A stretch of DNA of 64,000 bases, taken from assembly GCA_037974665.1 (NCBI GenBank), contig CM075783.1, forward strand, positions 17,454,762-17,518,761, read 5' to 3'. Each line of letters begins with the position of its first letter. The first letter of the stretch is position 1. Position numbers and translations under genes: made by a program. Shown in pieces: positions 9,688 through 21,200 of this stretch. This stretch comes from Ehretia macrophylla. Its lineage: Eukaryota; Streptophyta; Magnoliopsida; Boraginales; Ehretiaceae. The notes under the pieces are model-generated. The model was not told the origin of the DNA and did no database searches. It saw only the letters and a list, made by a program, of their open reading frames with translations.

Positions 9688-11780
9688 GATGGGAAAATCT
9701 GGAGATAACAAGTGGGAAGTGCAATTCTGAAATAAATACCTAACTATTCTTTATATCTTAATTTTCTTTCCTTTTAACTTTTCTTGTTCTTTTTTTTTTC
9801 TTTTTCATTTTATTTTCTTTTCGATTTTTCCTTTCTCCTTCTTCCTTCCACTTAGAGGTGGCATCTGGGTTGAACCGATACATGCCCAACTCAGTCCAAC
9901 ACACGAAAATTCGAGTCCAACTCAACTCGGTTGATTGTAGGCTCGACTCGTCCTAACCCACCATCTTTATGTGGGCCGAGTTAGGTCACATAATTTTTGA
10001 CCTAACCAATTTGAACCCAGACCCACCTCAGCCAGCCTAGCTCGGAGCCCAACCTAACTTGAGCCCAGTACAGGCCAGCTCAAGCCCAAATAAGACCCAG
10101 CTCAAGCTTAGATAAGACCAATCTTGAGCCCAACTCAGGCCCAGCACAAATTAAGTACAATTTGAGCTCACTTATTAAAATAAATTAAAATTTTATACTT
10201 TATGCATGCAATGCAAGTCGCAGTAATTATATTTTTTGACAAACTAATAAGAAAAAGTAGCAAATGTATTTTTTAAGTTAATATTAAATGACTTGTTATC
10301 AATCTTTTTTTATAATATTGCAAGATTGCAACTTGCAACTTTAAGTCCCTTCACACAATTTTTTAAAAAAGATTTTATGTACATTTTTTTTTTTACAATT
10401 TTTATAATTGTGCATATAATTGTTTTTATAAATACTTAGTGACAGTGCTTTAGTCATTTAGAGTATGTTTGGCTAAACTTTTAGACCTTTAAAAGTACTT
10501 TTTAGGAGTTTAGAAGCTCAAACTCACATGTTTGACTCATTTTTTAAAGCACTTTTAGGTAAAAGCCAAAATCCAAAAAAGTAAAAATATAGAAGCTCAA
10601 AATCGGAGCTTTTTAGAATAGGCTTCTACGAAGTTCTTTTTACAAAATGCGGGAAGGTTTTTTTTTCTTTTTTTTTTTTCTCAAAAATACCATTTCATTT
10701 TTTTTTTTAAATCTAACATTACCCTTTAAAGTTTTTCATACGTTCATTACCCTAATCTGTCACTCAAGTCGTTGTCTCTCATATTTTAACATTTTTGTCT
10801 TCCAAAGAAGAAGAACATACTAGTAAAGAAGATTAAATTTTCATCTTCTCTCTGTAAGGTACGCCCCACATCGCTTCTTTTAGTACTTAAAAATTGTATT
10901 ATTTTGTGTTGTATTTGAAAATCCCTTGAATTATTTTTATAGACTTTTGTATATATATATATATATATATATATACATACTATTGTTATTCAGATTATCA
11001 CTTTCTTTTCCTTTTATGTGTGTGTGTGTGTCAATTATTCAGATTATGACGTATCGTAAAGTTAACTATTGAATTCGTTCTTTGTATGTTTAGTGTCAGT
11101 GTTTCTCAATAAGCAACATGGATGGGACCTGTTTGTTTTAGAGAGCACTTCACTAATGTAGGAAAGGAGGATAAAAATCCATGTACATATGATCTGAAAC
11201 TACTAGAATGAAGGTCTTGTGCTACGACTGCTCTTTAATTTCTCAAGCACTCAAAGTTATGTGGTTAAAGGATGTTCAACTGTAATTAGCAATAATTGCA
11301 AGTATCATACAAATTATGCGTCCAGCTAATCGTCGAAATACTAAAGATCATACAGTTTACAAGTAGCATGCAAAAATTTTCTTCTATCCTGTTACCTTGT
11401 TATATAGGGGTGGAAATTTATTTGTATAAAGAAAAGGAATGATGATTTCCTAATTGCAATATATATATATATATATATATTTTTTAATCTAAAATATGTA
11501 GGATCCAAAACTCTCTTAATATTATTTTTCTATTTGGTGTTAGGTGTCTTTTTCTACGTGAAGCCATTTTTTTCTTTGCAATTAGTGAAACAGTTTAATA
11601 GATTCGACTTTGTCCTTTTGGTTAATTTTAGAACCCATGACTCTTTTATAGTAACATACTAAATAGGTTCACAGACAGTAAATAATACTTTTGACATGAT
11701 AAGGCTAAACAGTTAACGACTTTTGTTCAACAACACTTTAACAAAAACTCTACTGTTAAAAGCTCTACTAGTCAAAAGCT
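9688..11780. repeat. Duplicated block, copy B
   Basis: Same order and orientation as block A (1-3385) but without the 1.4-kb hAT insertion. It preserves the empty target site at 10763-10770. The match begins right after the DC1 upstream region, which suggests that block A may also follow a DC1 gene lying outside the window. Confidence 0.85.
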
Positions 11781-11809
11781 AAACTTTCACAACTAGGCCA
11801 AACAAAGCC
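10461..11809. mobile_element. PIF/Harbinger-like element
   Basis: It starts GAGTATGTTTGGC and ends with the inverse of GGCTTTGTTTGGCC, between TTA triplets at 10458-10460 and 11810-11812. TTA target duplications and a TTTGG-type terminus fit Tourist/PIF-Harbinger elements. It is 1349 bp with no coding region seen. (AT)n runs lie near 10951-10975 and 11458-11480, and a (TG)n run near 11017-11031. Confidence 0.7.
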
Positions 11810-12358
11810 TTAGTATATTTAATTTTATTTTATTACAAGTTTACAGCATTATATATAACTATGTTCATGAAAGAATAACATCTTTTATGACAATTACATT
11901 CATCAGAAGTTTGAAACCATCTTATGTACTTTGAAAAACAGAGGTATGTAATTTGTAACTATTGTCAGTATCAATTTATATTTCTATGTAAATTTAGAGC
12001 TCATACACTTGTAAGATACATTTTATCTCAACAACCAAATGTCTTAAATTATTTCAATTCTGAAGTAGTTATTCAACTACCGCCACCGCTAAACCCACTA
12101 CCACTACCAACAGGCCCAATATTTGTACAAGGAGCATAACAAAATGGATAACTTTTGCACTAACTTTTCTCAAATGTTTATGTAATGTTTTATTTTTATG
12201 TTTGTATGACTAATGTATTTGTATCTCATTAACTTGTAGTTTGTTATGTAATGTCTTATTATTTATATTAATTGTTAATGTTATTAATTAACTTGTATAT
12301 TGTCTCGTTAATAGTTAAATTAACTTTCTTTAAAAAAATTAAGTTTAAATTTTATTTT

Positions 12359-12731
12359 GGGTTAATACTACTTTTAGTCCCTTATCTTTGCCCTCATTGA
12401 CACTTTGGTCCCTTATCTTCAAAAGTGCTACTTTTCAGTCCCTTATCTTTTAAATTTAGGACACCGTTAGTCCTATTTGCTAAATCCGTTAATTTTTGGA
12501 CTAAAATAGCACGTGTGCGGCACACTTCGGACCAAATTACCCTTGCAAATTGGGGGAAAAATCACATGTGCCGCGCACGTGCTATTTCCGTCCAAAAATT
12601 AACAGATTTAGCACATAGGACTAAGGGTGTCACAAATTTAAAAGATAAGGGACTAAAAAGTAGTACTTTTGAAGATAAATCACCAAAGTGTCAATGAGAG
12701 TAAAGATAAGGGACTAAAAGTGGTATTAACC
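12359..12731. mobile_element. Foldback MITE with long inverted repeats
   Basis: The left arm begins GGTTAATACTACTTTTAGTC and the right arm ends with its near-complement. Arms of about 150 bp each, with repeated AGTCCCTTATCTTT motifs, pair across a short GC-richer centre. This form is usual for Mutator-type foldback MITEs with 9-bp target duplications. Both flanks are T-rich (around TTTTATTTT), so the duplication cannot be fixed with certainty. Confidence 0.75.
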
Positions 12732-12776
12732 TTTTTATTTTTTTAATTATTAATTCAACTATCCAATCCAAGTAAC

Positions 12777-12782
<6 letters not shown>

Positions 12783-12827
<45 letters not shown>
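12783..12827. repeat. (AT)n microsatellite
   Basis: About 22 uninterrupted AT dinucleotides within the hAT-like element, between the foldback MITE and the CACTA element. Confidence 0.95.
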
Positions 12828-12831
<4 letters not shown>

Positions 12832-12997
12832 ACGCTAATCACAAAAAAATAGGTTGACCCATCCTAGCCCAGCCTAGCTCGTGATTCGTGGTAGCGGGCT
12901 CGTGGGCCGAATTGAGTCATATATTATGAGAAATGAGCCCATGCTAACTCAACCCACTAAATATCTGTGCTGAACTGGGTTCATTTTTCTCAACCCA

Positions 12998-14250
12998 TAC
13001 TACCACATTTTTTATTTTAGGCAACATTTGAAAACCATTGTCAAAAAGCTAAAAACCATTGCAAATGGTTTTACGCAATGGTTTTCTTACTATTGAATTT
13101 GTTCTCGTTGTCTATTCTTTATTGCAACGGTTTTTTGTAAATAAGTAGTAATAGTAAAAAAACCATTGCAATAGATTCTTTTAGCAACGATTTTTTTTAA
13201 AGACTACATGATAAATGTTCTACTATTTGCGACGGTTTTCTTGCACAACAACAACGATTTTTAATACTTTTTGTGACAATTTTTACTAGTTATTGCAATG
13301 GTTTTTAAAAGTATAAGCAACGGTAAAATTACCGTTGCAAGTTTGTCTTTCTAAAAATAATATATATGCATGAGATTCTCTTTCGTTTTTTTAATGAGTT
13401 GCATTTGGATATATTTTTCTAAATAGGTAGCAATGAGACTCGAACCCAGAACCCTTTGATATTCAACTTTATAATTATGTTCCTAACTATCTCATCTAAA
13501 AGTAAAGTTGTTAGAGAGAAGTATATTTTATTCATTATTATCTTTAATAGTCAATATATTTTATTCATTTATTATCTTTAATCGTCAATACTTTTGTAAA
13601 AAAATTTTAAAAATATAAATAATAGTTTTTATACTTGCTTTGCTATTTTCTAAACTTGCAATCATTTTTTTACTAGTCGACAGTAATATGGAACTAAAAA
13701 GCAATAAAGTCTCAATTTTGGCAAAAATTGAAAAAAATCAGGGGGTAAAAAAGAGAACTAAATTGCTCAACTTTTTTTTTTTTGTATCTTTTCAAATAAT
13801 TGATTACGATAGTTTCTCATTTTCAATGAATTAACCACAAATTTCTTCGTGAATAAAATATCTCAAGACGTCTCACTAAATAAACATCTAATAAGCAATG
13901 GTTTTTGTGCGTTGCATTTAATCCCATAATTTTACCTACCGTTGCAAAAATAAATAAATAAAATAAGCAACACTTAATGAAGTGTTGCATATCCTAGATT
14001 CTAAAATGTTTAGAAGTAATAGTAACAAAACTGTTGCAAAAGTCTTTATTTAAGTTGCAACTAGGTTATAATTTAACAATCCGTTGCAGAATATGAATGG
14101 AATAAGTAACACTTAACAAAAAGCATTGCATATCACAAATATTCCAATAGTTTGATGAACTTAAAAAAATCGTTGCAACAAATTACCTATGACAACGATT
14201 TTTTTACTTGTTTAGCTAGAACATTGCAAGAAATAAAAAATGTGGTAGTG
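12998..14250. mobile_element. Short CACTA element
   Basis: The right end, read inward, is CACTACCACATTTTTTATTT. The left end is TACTACCACATTTTTTATTT, so only the first base of CACTA is changed. CCA triplets flank it (12995-12997 and 14251-14253), the 3-bp duplication expected for CACTA. The interior carries many scattered GCAACGGTTTT/AACCATTGCAA motifs in both orientations, like subterminal CACTA repeats that fill the whole element. At 1253 bp it has no transposase. Confidence 0.85.
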
Positions 14251-14305
14251 CCACAATTCGGCCGGGCTGTGACGGACTGGCCCAAATGTCACCTCTACTC
14301 CCACT

Positions 14306-15457
14306 TCATCTTCATTCTTCTGCCAATACCACCACTCGGTTTTCTCCTACTATCTTGTCTTACCTCAAGGTTATTGTAAAATATTTTTAATGAGTAACAC
14401 GCTGCACATTAAGGAGGAACAATTAATTTCTCTAAATACGCGAGGCACTAATGCTATCATAACTAAATCCTTGATTCAATGCTTAGTAAGTAGTGGATAA
14501 CAGAGCATCTACAACAATTAATACATAGCAAAATTTATTCTCCAAACTCATAAATATGTAGTATAATCTCCCAACATATGAAAAGGATTATAAGTCTTAA
14601 AACAAAATACTGAAATAATTTATAAGTCCAGACTAAAACAATAAAATATCCATCACTTGTTAGCTCACAAGATCACCTCTACTCAATATCAAGTTCTAGA
14701 AATCTCTATCACAACCAAGCCAAGTTCAAAGTCTACTTCTCACCTTCTGGAACGAAATATTTTCAAACAAATTTGAGATACGAATTTTAGTAAGAAGCGA
14801 TCCATAAGAAAAAAAACTCTTGGGACCTTCAAACAAAATAGCTAAATAATATCTTAATCAAAATTTTCCAAAATTTTAAATGTCATATGTCAAGGTAATA
14901 TGCAATTTATGTAGGGTTCCAAAAATTAATCGCATTTAAACACTCAACTTTTCAAACACCCGAGTTCAAAGTTCGAAAAAGTCAAAGACAAAGTCCAGAA
15001 ATCTAGTTGTGCTTATAGATGGGTAGCACCCTTTTGATGCATTGTTTAATAGGTCCAAAACCACCAAAGGCCCCAAAACAATTCTGATTCTTATAATAAT
15101 GCACCACCTCTGAGTTCCCACCAATAGAGTTCTCTCAATTCATAGTGCTTCTTTTTAAACTTCAAATATCAATAGTCCATACCAAGGTTACATAGTCATA
15201 TATTGCCTGAACATAGGTTTTAAATGCCAAAGTATTCTCAATAAATGATTTAAAGTCATTTAAAGTTTTACTCCTAATTTTTTTTCCTTTATTCACATTT
15301 CTAAAATTATTCAATTCTCTTTTCTTTAAAAAAAAAGGCTAACCAAAAACAAGTTCTAAAATAAATTTATTTAAAAATCTATTAACATTGAATATAATAA
15401 GATTCCAACAAAACACACAAAAGAAAATATGTAATAAATAATATACCCTTTTTCATT
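14306..15457. other. Unassigned stretch, possibly old LTR sequence
   Basis: No coding match on either strand. Its style (long AC-rich, AT-rich tracts without frames) resembles the minus-oriented LTRs farther right, and the sequence continues at 22395-22688 and 25191 once later insertions are removed. No LTR termini could be found, so this is inference. Confidence 0.3.
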
Positions 15458-15477
15458 AAAAAAAATGAAACCAATGC

Positions 15478-16022
15478 AATCAAGAATCGACTCCTTACTA
15501 AAGACTGTCTTCTTTCATGGGGAGTAATTGACAATGATGTGTGCTCATTATGTAATATTTTGTCGGAGGAGCGCAATCATTGATTTCGAGATTGTGGAGT
15601 TATTAGAAGAATTTGGATTTGGGGATTGAAGCTAGCGTTGTTGCTTGGGATGTTTCTAGATTGGGATAATTTGGGTGATTGAGTGAAGTCGATTTGTGTG
15701 GGAGAAGATTTGTAAGCTTCGATTATGAGGTTACTTTGTTGTGGCATTGTCTATGCAATTTGGAGGGAGAAAAACTACAGAATCTATAGAAATTTTTTTG
15801 CTTATGAGGAATCTATTATTGAAAATATTAGGCAGTCTATTAGACTTAAATTGAGTGTTAGTAAACCTTTCAGAAGGAGAATTATTAACGTTGAACTTTG
15901 TAATAGATAGAAACTGGATGAGGTATACCTTACCAGTAGATAGTTTTGGTTAGGACCTTTGTAATTCATCTTTTGAGTTGAACTTTAATGATATACTTTG
16001 ATTTCTTAGCAAAAAATAAAAT
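15478..16022 (+). mobile_element. 5'-truncated LINE, 3' end with zf-RVT
   Basis: The translation shows KNRLLTKDCLLSWGVIDNDV, CSLCNILSEERNH, FRDCGV, RRIWIWGLKLAL and, in a second frame at 15725-15910, GIVYAIWREKNYRIYRNFF. This is the zf-RVT region at the C-terminal end of plant L1-type ORF2. The frame is broken at least once and there is a stop at the expected HLFF. It ends in an A-rich tail (16014-16022) and is flanked by direct repeats AAAAAATGAAACCAATGC at 15460-15477 and 16023-16040. Confidence 0.85.
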
Positions 16023-16227
16023 AAAAAATGAAACCAATGCTCACAAATCAGTGAGCTCACAACCGCTCTTGACTACATGCTTTTCTCTCTCTTGGAGCTT
16101 TGTCTCTCAATGGTAAGAAAGTCATAGAACCTTGGTTCATCAGATTGGAAAACCACCATTGAGGATCTTTCTTGAGCTCTTGAACCTTATTTTTTTCCAT
16201 TAATCTTCATCGTTGCAGGCCCTTCTC

Positions 16228-18193
16228 ATGGAGGAGGACCCAAAAATTCTGACTAAAGGACCCATGGTTGGTCTCGTTCACCTTGACTGTGAAGGTAGCA
16301 AAGATTTTAGAGGAGGTAAGAAGGCCAAAACCATCATCTTTCCAATGCAACAGGTACCTTCGTCTACACCTATGGAGGACAACATCAACTCCCATAGTGG
16401 CGAAGGAACATCCTCACAGCCAACGCAACAGGTACCTTCACCTACTCATATGGAGAATAGCATCAACTCTCATGGCGGCGAAAGACCTTCCGCTAGCCGC
16501 TGAACTAGAAAGGTATTTTTGGTAAGAAATCTGATTATATGGCATCTGAGGATGGTTTGGTGGATGATGTCCCTGACTTTGATGATATTGGTTCGGATTG
16601 TGAAGGTGAATGCTCTGACGATGATGAAGGAAAAGATGAAGTAGTACCCCACCTTTTTCTGTCACAGGAGGAAAAAAAGGAGATGCGCAATCCATGACTA
16701 AACGCTCTTATCATCAAACTGATAGGGAAAACGGTAAGTTTTCATTTTTTAGCCTCTCGCCTCAGTAAACTGTGGTCTATTCAAGGGAGGTTCAGCTTGG
16801 TCGACATGGGATTTAGGTTATTTTTTGTCAGATTCTCATCTATCTCAGACTATGAACACATTCTTATTGGCGGTCCGTGGATGCTTATGGACCATTATTT
16901 GACAATACGTCAATGGGAACCTTATTTTCACCCAGAAATTGCAAACACCACCACCTCAATGTCAATTTAGGTTCGCTTTTCGGGAGTTCCGATGGAGCTC
17001 TATAAGGTAAACATTCTAACCAAAATGGGAAATTTAATTGGAAAAACTTTAAAAGTTGATAAATTGACAGGTGATCGCTCGAGAGGGAGATTTGCTAGAG
17101 TTGCGCTTTAGGTTGACCTTGCTAAACCACTGTTGTCGAGGATTCATATTAAGGATGACTACTATCAACGAATTGAATACGAAGGGATCCATTTTATTTG
17201 TTTTAATTGTGGATTATATGGTCATAAGAAAGATCACTGCCCAAAAACAAATCCTCAACAAGATAGTACAAGTAGAGATAAAGGGAAAACTGTAGAAAAC
17301 TCTCAAGGAAAAATGCAGCGATTTACCGAGACCCCAGTTAATTAGGATCCAATGATTGACTTTGGAGAATGGATGATGGTTCAATGCAAGACTACGAGAA
17401 GAATGGGACAAGGTGGTCAGAAGAATTCCGAAATAGGGAAGGCTAACTCATCTGATCAAAACCAAGAAAACAAAGCTCCAAAGAAGCCAGTCAACAACTT
17501 TTCCTTAACAAACGCAGCTTCAGGGTCAAGATTTAATATCTTTAACAAAAGTCAGGATATGGATGGTAGAGAAAATCAGGAAGATTCGGGCAGAAATGGA
17601 AGTTTTCAGTTTTTAGTCGGGAATGAGGAAAAAAGTAAATCAGACAAATCGTTTGTTAACAAAAGTAGAGAAAGCAGAAGACATCAAAAGAACAAAGCTA
17701 CAACCAATAAGGTATATGTTACTAATGCTAACTGTGTGAATGATTGTGAGGTTGTCACTGGTCCTAGTGCCGCATGTCATAACAATAAGGCAAAAGAACA
17801 AAATAAAACTATAGCGGCTGAAAATAGCAATAGTAAATCTGATGATGAACGTAAACATTTGGTTGTGAATGATCTTTCATTTGAGGACCGAAAATTATTT
17901 GGAGTGACTCATGGTAATAGTAGAATTGTTGATGGCAAGGGATAGAACTTTTCTATTATTGTTAAACCAATGCATCAGGATCATCCATATTCACTTGAAG
18001 ATCAGGATACTGATGTTCATTCTCCTCAATTACAAGGAAGATAACGGGATAATCTCTTATCTCAGTTGGATTGTCCTTTGGAGGAGGCCATTGGTTCTGG
18101 TCGAGAAAGGGGCAAGGAAATGAAACCGAGTATTCTTGAGGTTGATTTGCATCCTATTGGTGGTTCCAACCACCCTTACCAAGATGGTTGTTA
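16228..18193 (+). pseudogene. LINE ORF1 (DUF4283 and CCHC zinc knuckle)
   Basis: The ATG at 16228 begins MEEDPKILTKGPMVGLVHLD. An acidic segment around 16540-16640 (DDVPDFDDIGSDCEGECSDD) follows in another frame. DUF4283, the RNA-binding part of plant L1 ORF1, spans about 16690-17130: LIIKLIGKTVSFHFLASRLS, VDMGFRLFFVRFSSISDYEH, GGPWMLMDHYLTIRQWEPYF. The knuckle CFNCGLYGHKKDHC is at about 17195-17240. A polar tail continues to about 18193. The frame changes between the first part and DUF4283, and in-frame stops occur at a Trp-like site before DUF4283 (TGA, about 16696), inside DUF4283, at 17343-17345 and at 17943-17945. ORF1 proteins coat the element RNA; this one is broken. Confidence 0.85.
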
Positions 18194-18241
18194 ATGTCGC
18201 ACAACTTTGTCAGTAATCCTTTCTGGTTGGGATGTCTTTCT

Positions 18242-21200
18242 ATGGGTCTGAAGATTTTGGTTTGGAATTGTCGTGGAGCTACGCGAGAGTCTTTTCACCA
18301 AGTTCTGATTGATTTGGTGTGTCAGCATAAACCTTGGATCATGATTACTCTGGAACCGAGAATAAGTGGAGAAATAGCTAATAAAGTGATCAAGTCTCTG
18401 TGTATGTCGTGCTCTTATAGAGTTGAAGCTAATGGTTTTTTCGGAGGTATTTGGATCTTATGGAATAATGACTTTGTTAATTTGGAGTTGGTTTCTGCAA
18501 GGAATCAAGTGATTAATGTTCTTGTCTCGATGAATGGCATTCATAAATGGCTCATCTCGACAGTGTATGCTAGTCCATATGAAGCTCTACGTACTAACCT
18601 GTGGGATGCCCTTAGAGAAGCATCTTCTTCGCTTCACATTCCTTGGATAGTAACTGGTGATTTCAATCAAGTTGCTCACCCAGATGACAAACAGGGTGGC
18701 GTTGGAGGTTTTTCTAGAAAGATGAAGCAATTTGATAAATGGCAGAATGATTGCAAACTCTTGGACTTGGGTTTTGTCGGGCCTCGTTTTACTTGGTCCG
18801 ATTCTTCGGACTCGGGTTAAAGGATCATGGAGCGCTTGGATCGGGGTTATGTTAGCACTGAGTGGAACTTCTTATTTCTGAATACTTGTGTTCATCATAT
18901 CCCTCGCATTTGCTCAGATCATCTTCCCATTTTGGTGGACGTTTGTGGTTTGAATCAAGGGAGTTACTCCCCCGTCCCTTTCGTTTTGAACTTGCTTGGT
19001 ATACCCATGCTAATTTCTTTGATTTTGTAGGAAACAACTAGAAGGCTAATGCTGGTAACATTAAAGAAGCTTTGGATGACATCTCATTTAAACTTCAAGC
19101 TTGAAACAAGACAACTTTCGGAAATATTCATGCTAACAAAAGAAAACTTATTGCTCGGATTAAAGGGATTCAAAGAAGTTTACAGATGAGATATAACTCT
19201 TCGTTGCTTAGATTGGAAAAAACCTTGAGAGAAGAGTATGAGGATATCTTGGCACAAGAAGAACTATTTTGGTTTCAAAAGTCTAGAAAAAAGTGGATCT
19301 TTTCGGGTGATAGGAATACAAAATTCTATCACCTTTCTACCATTATTAGGAGGAGGAAAAATGCTATTGTCAAACTCAAAGACGACGATGGGAATTGGGT
19401 TCAGGAGGCTAACAAGTTGAGAGATATGACGTTTAGTTACTTGAAATCTTTGTACACAGCTACTAACCAGGTTCCCCTCTCTTTCTCTAGTGCTTGTTTT
19501 AATGATATTCATCACTTGGATTTTATTGCTCTTGGTAACCCGATTGAGGAGGATAAAATTCGGGGTGCTCTCTTCCAAATGGATGCTTCTAAAGCTCTGG
19601 GTCCGGATGGCCTTTCTGCGGGGTTTTTTCAGAAGTGTTGGCCTACAACTAAAGACCTCCTCTGCAATATGGTAAAAGAAGTATTTTCTTCTAGAATTTT
19701 GCCTTATGGTGTGAACCACACTCTAATCCACCTTATTCCTAAGATTAAGAACCTGAAATCTATCAAGCAATTTTGGCCTATCAGTCTTATCAATGTTGTA
19801 GTGAAGTTGATTTCCAAAGTTGTGGTGAATAGACTTCGTCCTCTCCTCCAAGACTGGATCTCTCCTTGTTAGAGTAGTTTTATACTTGGGCACTTCACAA
19901 GTGACATTATTATCCTTGCCCAGGAAGTGATCCATGCCATGAAAAAGAAACAAGGAAAAACAGGTATGATGGCTATCAAACTTGATCTTGAAAAGGCCTA
20001 TGATAAGCTCAATTAGGCTTTCATTAAAGACACTCTTCAGCAGCTCCACCTCCTGGATAATTGGGTCAACCTCATCATGTCGTCTTTCAAAACGGATTTG
20101 GTTTGTCTTTTATGGAACGGTACCTTCTCGTCGACACGAGGAATTCGTCAAGGGGATCCTCTTTTCCCTTATATTTTTATTCTTTGCTTTGAAAGACTTT
20201 CACAGATTATTACTCGGGATGTCAATGACAAGAATTGGAAAGCAATTCGGATTTGTCATGCGGGTACCCCTATCTCCCATCTTTTCTTTGCTGATGATCT
20301 TCTTTTGTTTGCAAAGGCGTCGCCCAACCAAATGGAGAACATTTTGAACATTCTTGAGAGCTTTTGCAAGGAGTCTGGACAAACCATAAATGCAGCAAAG
20401 TCGTCTATTTTTTTTCTCCCGAAATATTGATAAAAATCTTGTTAATTTGATGTGCAGATCCTACGGATTCCAGGCCTCGGATGACTTGAGAACTTATTTG
20501 GGCGTCTCTCTGCTTCACAAGCGGGTTTGCCAAGGTACCTACAAGTATATCCTGACCAAGATCCAGACTAAAGTTGCGGGGTGGAAGCAGAAAGTCTTGT
20601 CCTTCACTAGTCGTGTTACCCTTTCAAAAGCTGCTCTTGCCGCGCTGCCAACCTATTCTATGCAAGTGATGGCTCTCCCTGTTCAGACTTGTAAAGAGAT
20701 TGATAAAATCCAACGCAATTTTATTTGGGGATCAACGGAGGTTCAACGTCATATTCATTGGTTGGCCTGGGAGTCTATCTATTGTCCGAAGTCTGAAGGA
20801 GGTTTGGCTCTTTGTATGGCTAGAAGTACTAATGAAGCCATGCTTGCCAAGCTTGGATGAAAAATTCTTAATGAGCCGGAGCTGTTTTGGGTCCAAATTC
20901 TGAAGGAGAAATATTTCTCTAATAATTTGTTGTCCTATGAAGGCAAGAACTCTGAGTCCAAGGTTTGCAAAGATATCATCAAAGGGAGAGACACTCTGAA
21001 GCAGGGGATTAAATGGATTCTTTGTAATGGTTGTACAACAAGATTCTGGCTAGACCTTTGGGTGGGAGAAGATATTCTGTTCAACATGGCACTTTATCAC
21101 ATTCCTGAAGGGATGATACATTTTACAGTTGATCGCTTTGTGCATGGGAATGGCGATTGGAATTGGGCTATCTTCTAGCACTTTCTCCCATACCCTCTTC

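Larger units (their letters stand above)
9853..14297. mobile_element. hAT-like non-autonomous element with three nested insertions
   Basis: The left end TAGAGGTGGCATCTGGG and the inverted right end TAGAGGTGACATTTGGG match at 15 of 17 positions. They are flanked by 8-bp repeats CTTCCACT (9845-9852) and CTCCCACT (14298-14305), seven of eight identical. Inside are a Harbinger-like element (10461-11809), a foldback MITE (12359-12731), an (AT)n run and a CACTA element (12998-14250). Without these the hAT is about 1.4 kb. Its subterminal regions (9870-10160, 12845-12997, 14251-14290) are rich in GCCCAACTC/GAGTTGGGC-like motifs. No transposase is present. Confidence 0.8.
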
